6,166 bases of DNA from Nitrospirae bacterium RIFCSPLOW2_12_42_9 (lineage in GTDB: Bacteria > Nitrospirota > 9FT-COMBO-42-15 > HDB-SIOI813). Below, one piece after another: positions 5,494-6,166 of the stretch. Made by a program: the position numbers and the translations under genes. The notes under the pieces were generated by a model. That model searched no databases, was not told the DNA's origin, and worked only from the letters and a program-made list of their open reading frames with translations. The number at the start of each line of letters is the position of its first letter. Positions within the stretch are counted from its first letter, which is position 1. Location: the NCBI GenBank assembly GCA_001805205.1, contig MHER01000070.1:1-6166 (forward strand), written 5' to 3'.

Positions 5494-5618
5494 GACGACT
5501 TTGTAAAAAGTCCATATGCAAGGCGCGCAAATTCTGAGGAATGAGGCGTACTTATAGTTACGCCGCAATGACGAAGGATGCAGCGCAACGCCGCAGATGG
5601 ACTTTTTACGAAGTCGTC
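5494..5618. mobile_element. MITE-like palindromic element, 125 bp
   Basis: The terminal inverted repeats are GACGACTTTGTAAAAAGTCC (from 5494, extending to AT at 5515) and its complement at 5597-5618, matching at 21 of 22 positions. The interior is GC-rich and imperfectly palindromic, with a central hairpin GGCGTA (5545-5550) / TACGCC (5559-5564). There is no coding capacity. It resembles a type of dispersed, non-autonomous repeat I recall from deltaproteobacterial and Nitrospirota-like genomes (recall, not a search). No clear target duplication is visible. A degenerate copy of its end (GATGAACTCGTAAAAAC, 5467-5483) precedes it, suggesting nested or eroded copies. Confidence 0.75.
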
Positions 5619-5627
5619 AAATAAAAT
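5598..5627 (+). promoter_or_regulatory. Weak candidate promoter for the FmdE-family gene
   Basis: TAAAAT (5622-5627, 5/6 to TATAAT) follows TGGACT (5598-5603, 4/6 to TTGACA) with an 18-base spacer. The -35 would lie inside the right terminal repeat of the MITE-like element, so the element may contribute to expression of the gene. AT-rich sequence makes chance matches common. Confidence 0.25.
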
Positions 5628-5650
5628 TTAATTATAAACGGGAGATAAAA

Positions 5651-6166
5651 ATGCCTGAAGGACAGAGTAAATGGAGTCATGATTTCTATGATAAGGTTGA
5701 GCCTATATTATTAAAAGACCCATTAGCATATTTTTTAGGCTCTATGGAGGAAGGGGATATTTTCGTATTCAAATATCCGGATGCAATAAAACTCGCAGGA
5801 CATTCCTGTTCTGCGATATCAGGTGCATATAAGATAACAGCGAAGGCCTTAAATGCGCTTTATGGTAGTGAAATTCCTGTAAGGGGTGATATTAAAGTTG
5901 CTGTTATGGGGAAGCCGACTGATATGGCATACGGGCCTATATCCCAGGTTATCTCTTTTATTACCGGTGCAGCGCCTGTAACAGGTTTTGCCGGATTAGG
6001 CAGGAAATTCAGGAGACGAAATTATCTGGTTTTTGATGAAGAGAACTTCAAATATAACACCTTTATATTCCAGCGGATTGACAATAAAAAAATGGTACAG
6101 GTTATATACAACCCTGATCTTATTCCAGAGGACCCAAGGTTGGGAGAGTTAGCCCCGCTGGTACTT
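5651..6166 (+). CDS. FmdE-family protein (formylmethanofuran dehydrogenase subunit E-like), partial
   Basis: The frame is open for 172 codons to the window edge, so the C-terminus is missing. It starts MPEGQSKWSHDFYDKVEP. The core KLAGHSCSAISGAYKI (about 47-62, His51 and Cys53) and the following DIKVAVMGKPTDMAYGPISQ fit the FmdE domain, whose GH-x-C motif can bind metal. Despite the name, bacterial members outside methanogens are not established formylmethanofuran dehydrogenase subunits. Some occur with molybdenum or metal-handling genes, so a metal-related cytoplasmic role is only inference. GGGAG at 5640-5644 lies 6 bases before ATG 5651, a good start. It is divergent from the HypE-like gene if the inserted block is ignored, so the two may once have been direct neighbours sharing a regulatory region. 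Confidence 0.75.
   Translation, partial: MPEGQSKWSHDFYDKVEPILLKDPLAYFLGSMEEGDIFVFKYPDAIKLAGHSCSAISGAYKITAKALNALYGSEIPVRGDIKVAVMGKPTDMAYGPISQVISFITGAAPVTGFAGLGRKFRRRNYLVFDEENFKYNTFIFQRIDNKKMVQVIYNPDLIPEDPRLGELAPLVL

Noticed and set aside
5494..5618. MITE-like palindrome as a structured ncRNA or riboswitch
   Set aside because: Near-perfect terminal inverted repeats with no ligand-type architecture fit a transposon-derived element better.

Overview
The window looks like a bacterial chromosome fragment from an AT-rich, probably environmental or anaerobic lineage. A helical HEAT-type gene, a PabB-like chorismate enzyme, a HypE-like AIR-synthase-fold protein and an FmdE-family protein would fit Nitrospirota or deltaproteobacterial relatives, but this assignment is inference from gene content and base composition. 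Two compositional zones are visible: AT-rich host-like DNA at 1-3713 and from about 5455 to the end, and a visibly GC-richer block at about 3759-5409 that looks acquired.

Left zone: a partial HEAT-repeat-like gene runs leftward off the window from 1261. It is divergent, across only 35 bases, from a 468-residue pabB-like gene (1297-2703). pabB converges on a HypE-like gene (3711-2698, minus strand) with their ends overlapping by 6 bases. An A/T-rich hairpin just past the pabB stop may terminate pabB.

Middle zone: a minus-strand toxin-antitoxin-like pair (PIN-domain protein, then UPF0175 protein, overlapping ATGA) lies back to back with a decayed IS91-family transposase whose catalytic core is gone. 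This block is bracketed by two direct copies of a 45-base sequence (3714-3758 and 5410-5454, one mismatch). That 45-mer contains the apparent promoter of the HypE-like gene. The simplest reading is that foreign DNA sits between two copies of the promoter, so the host gene kept one copy and the other now points into the inserted DNA.

Right zone: the divergent intergenic region holds a 125-bp MITE-like palindromic element (5494-5618), followed by an FmdE-family gene that runs off the right edge.

The most interesting themes are the promoter-duplicating insertion, a toxin-first operon whose predicted transcript starts at the toxin ATG with repeats around its -35 box, and a second probable leaderless start at pabB. 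No wholly new system is demonstrated. The 3714-5454 island is the part most worth following up.
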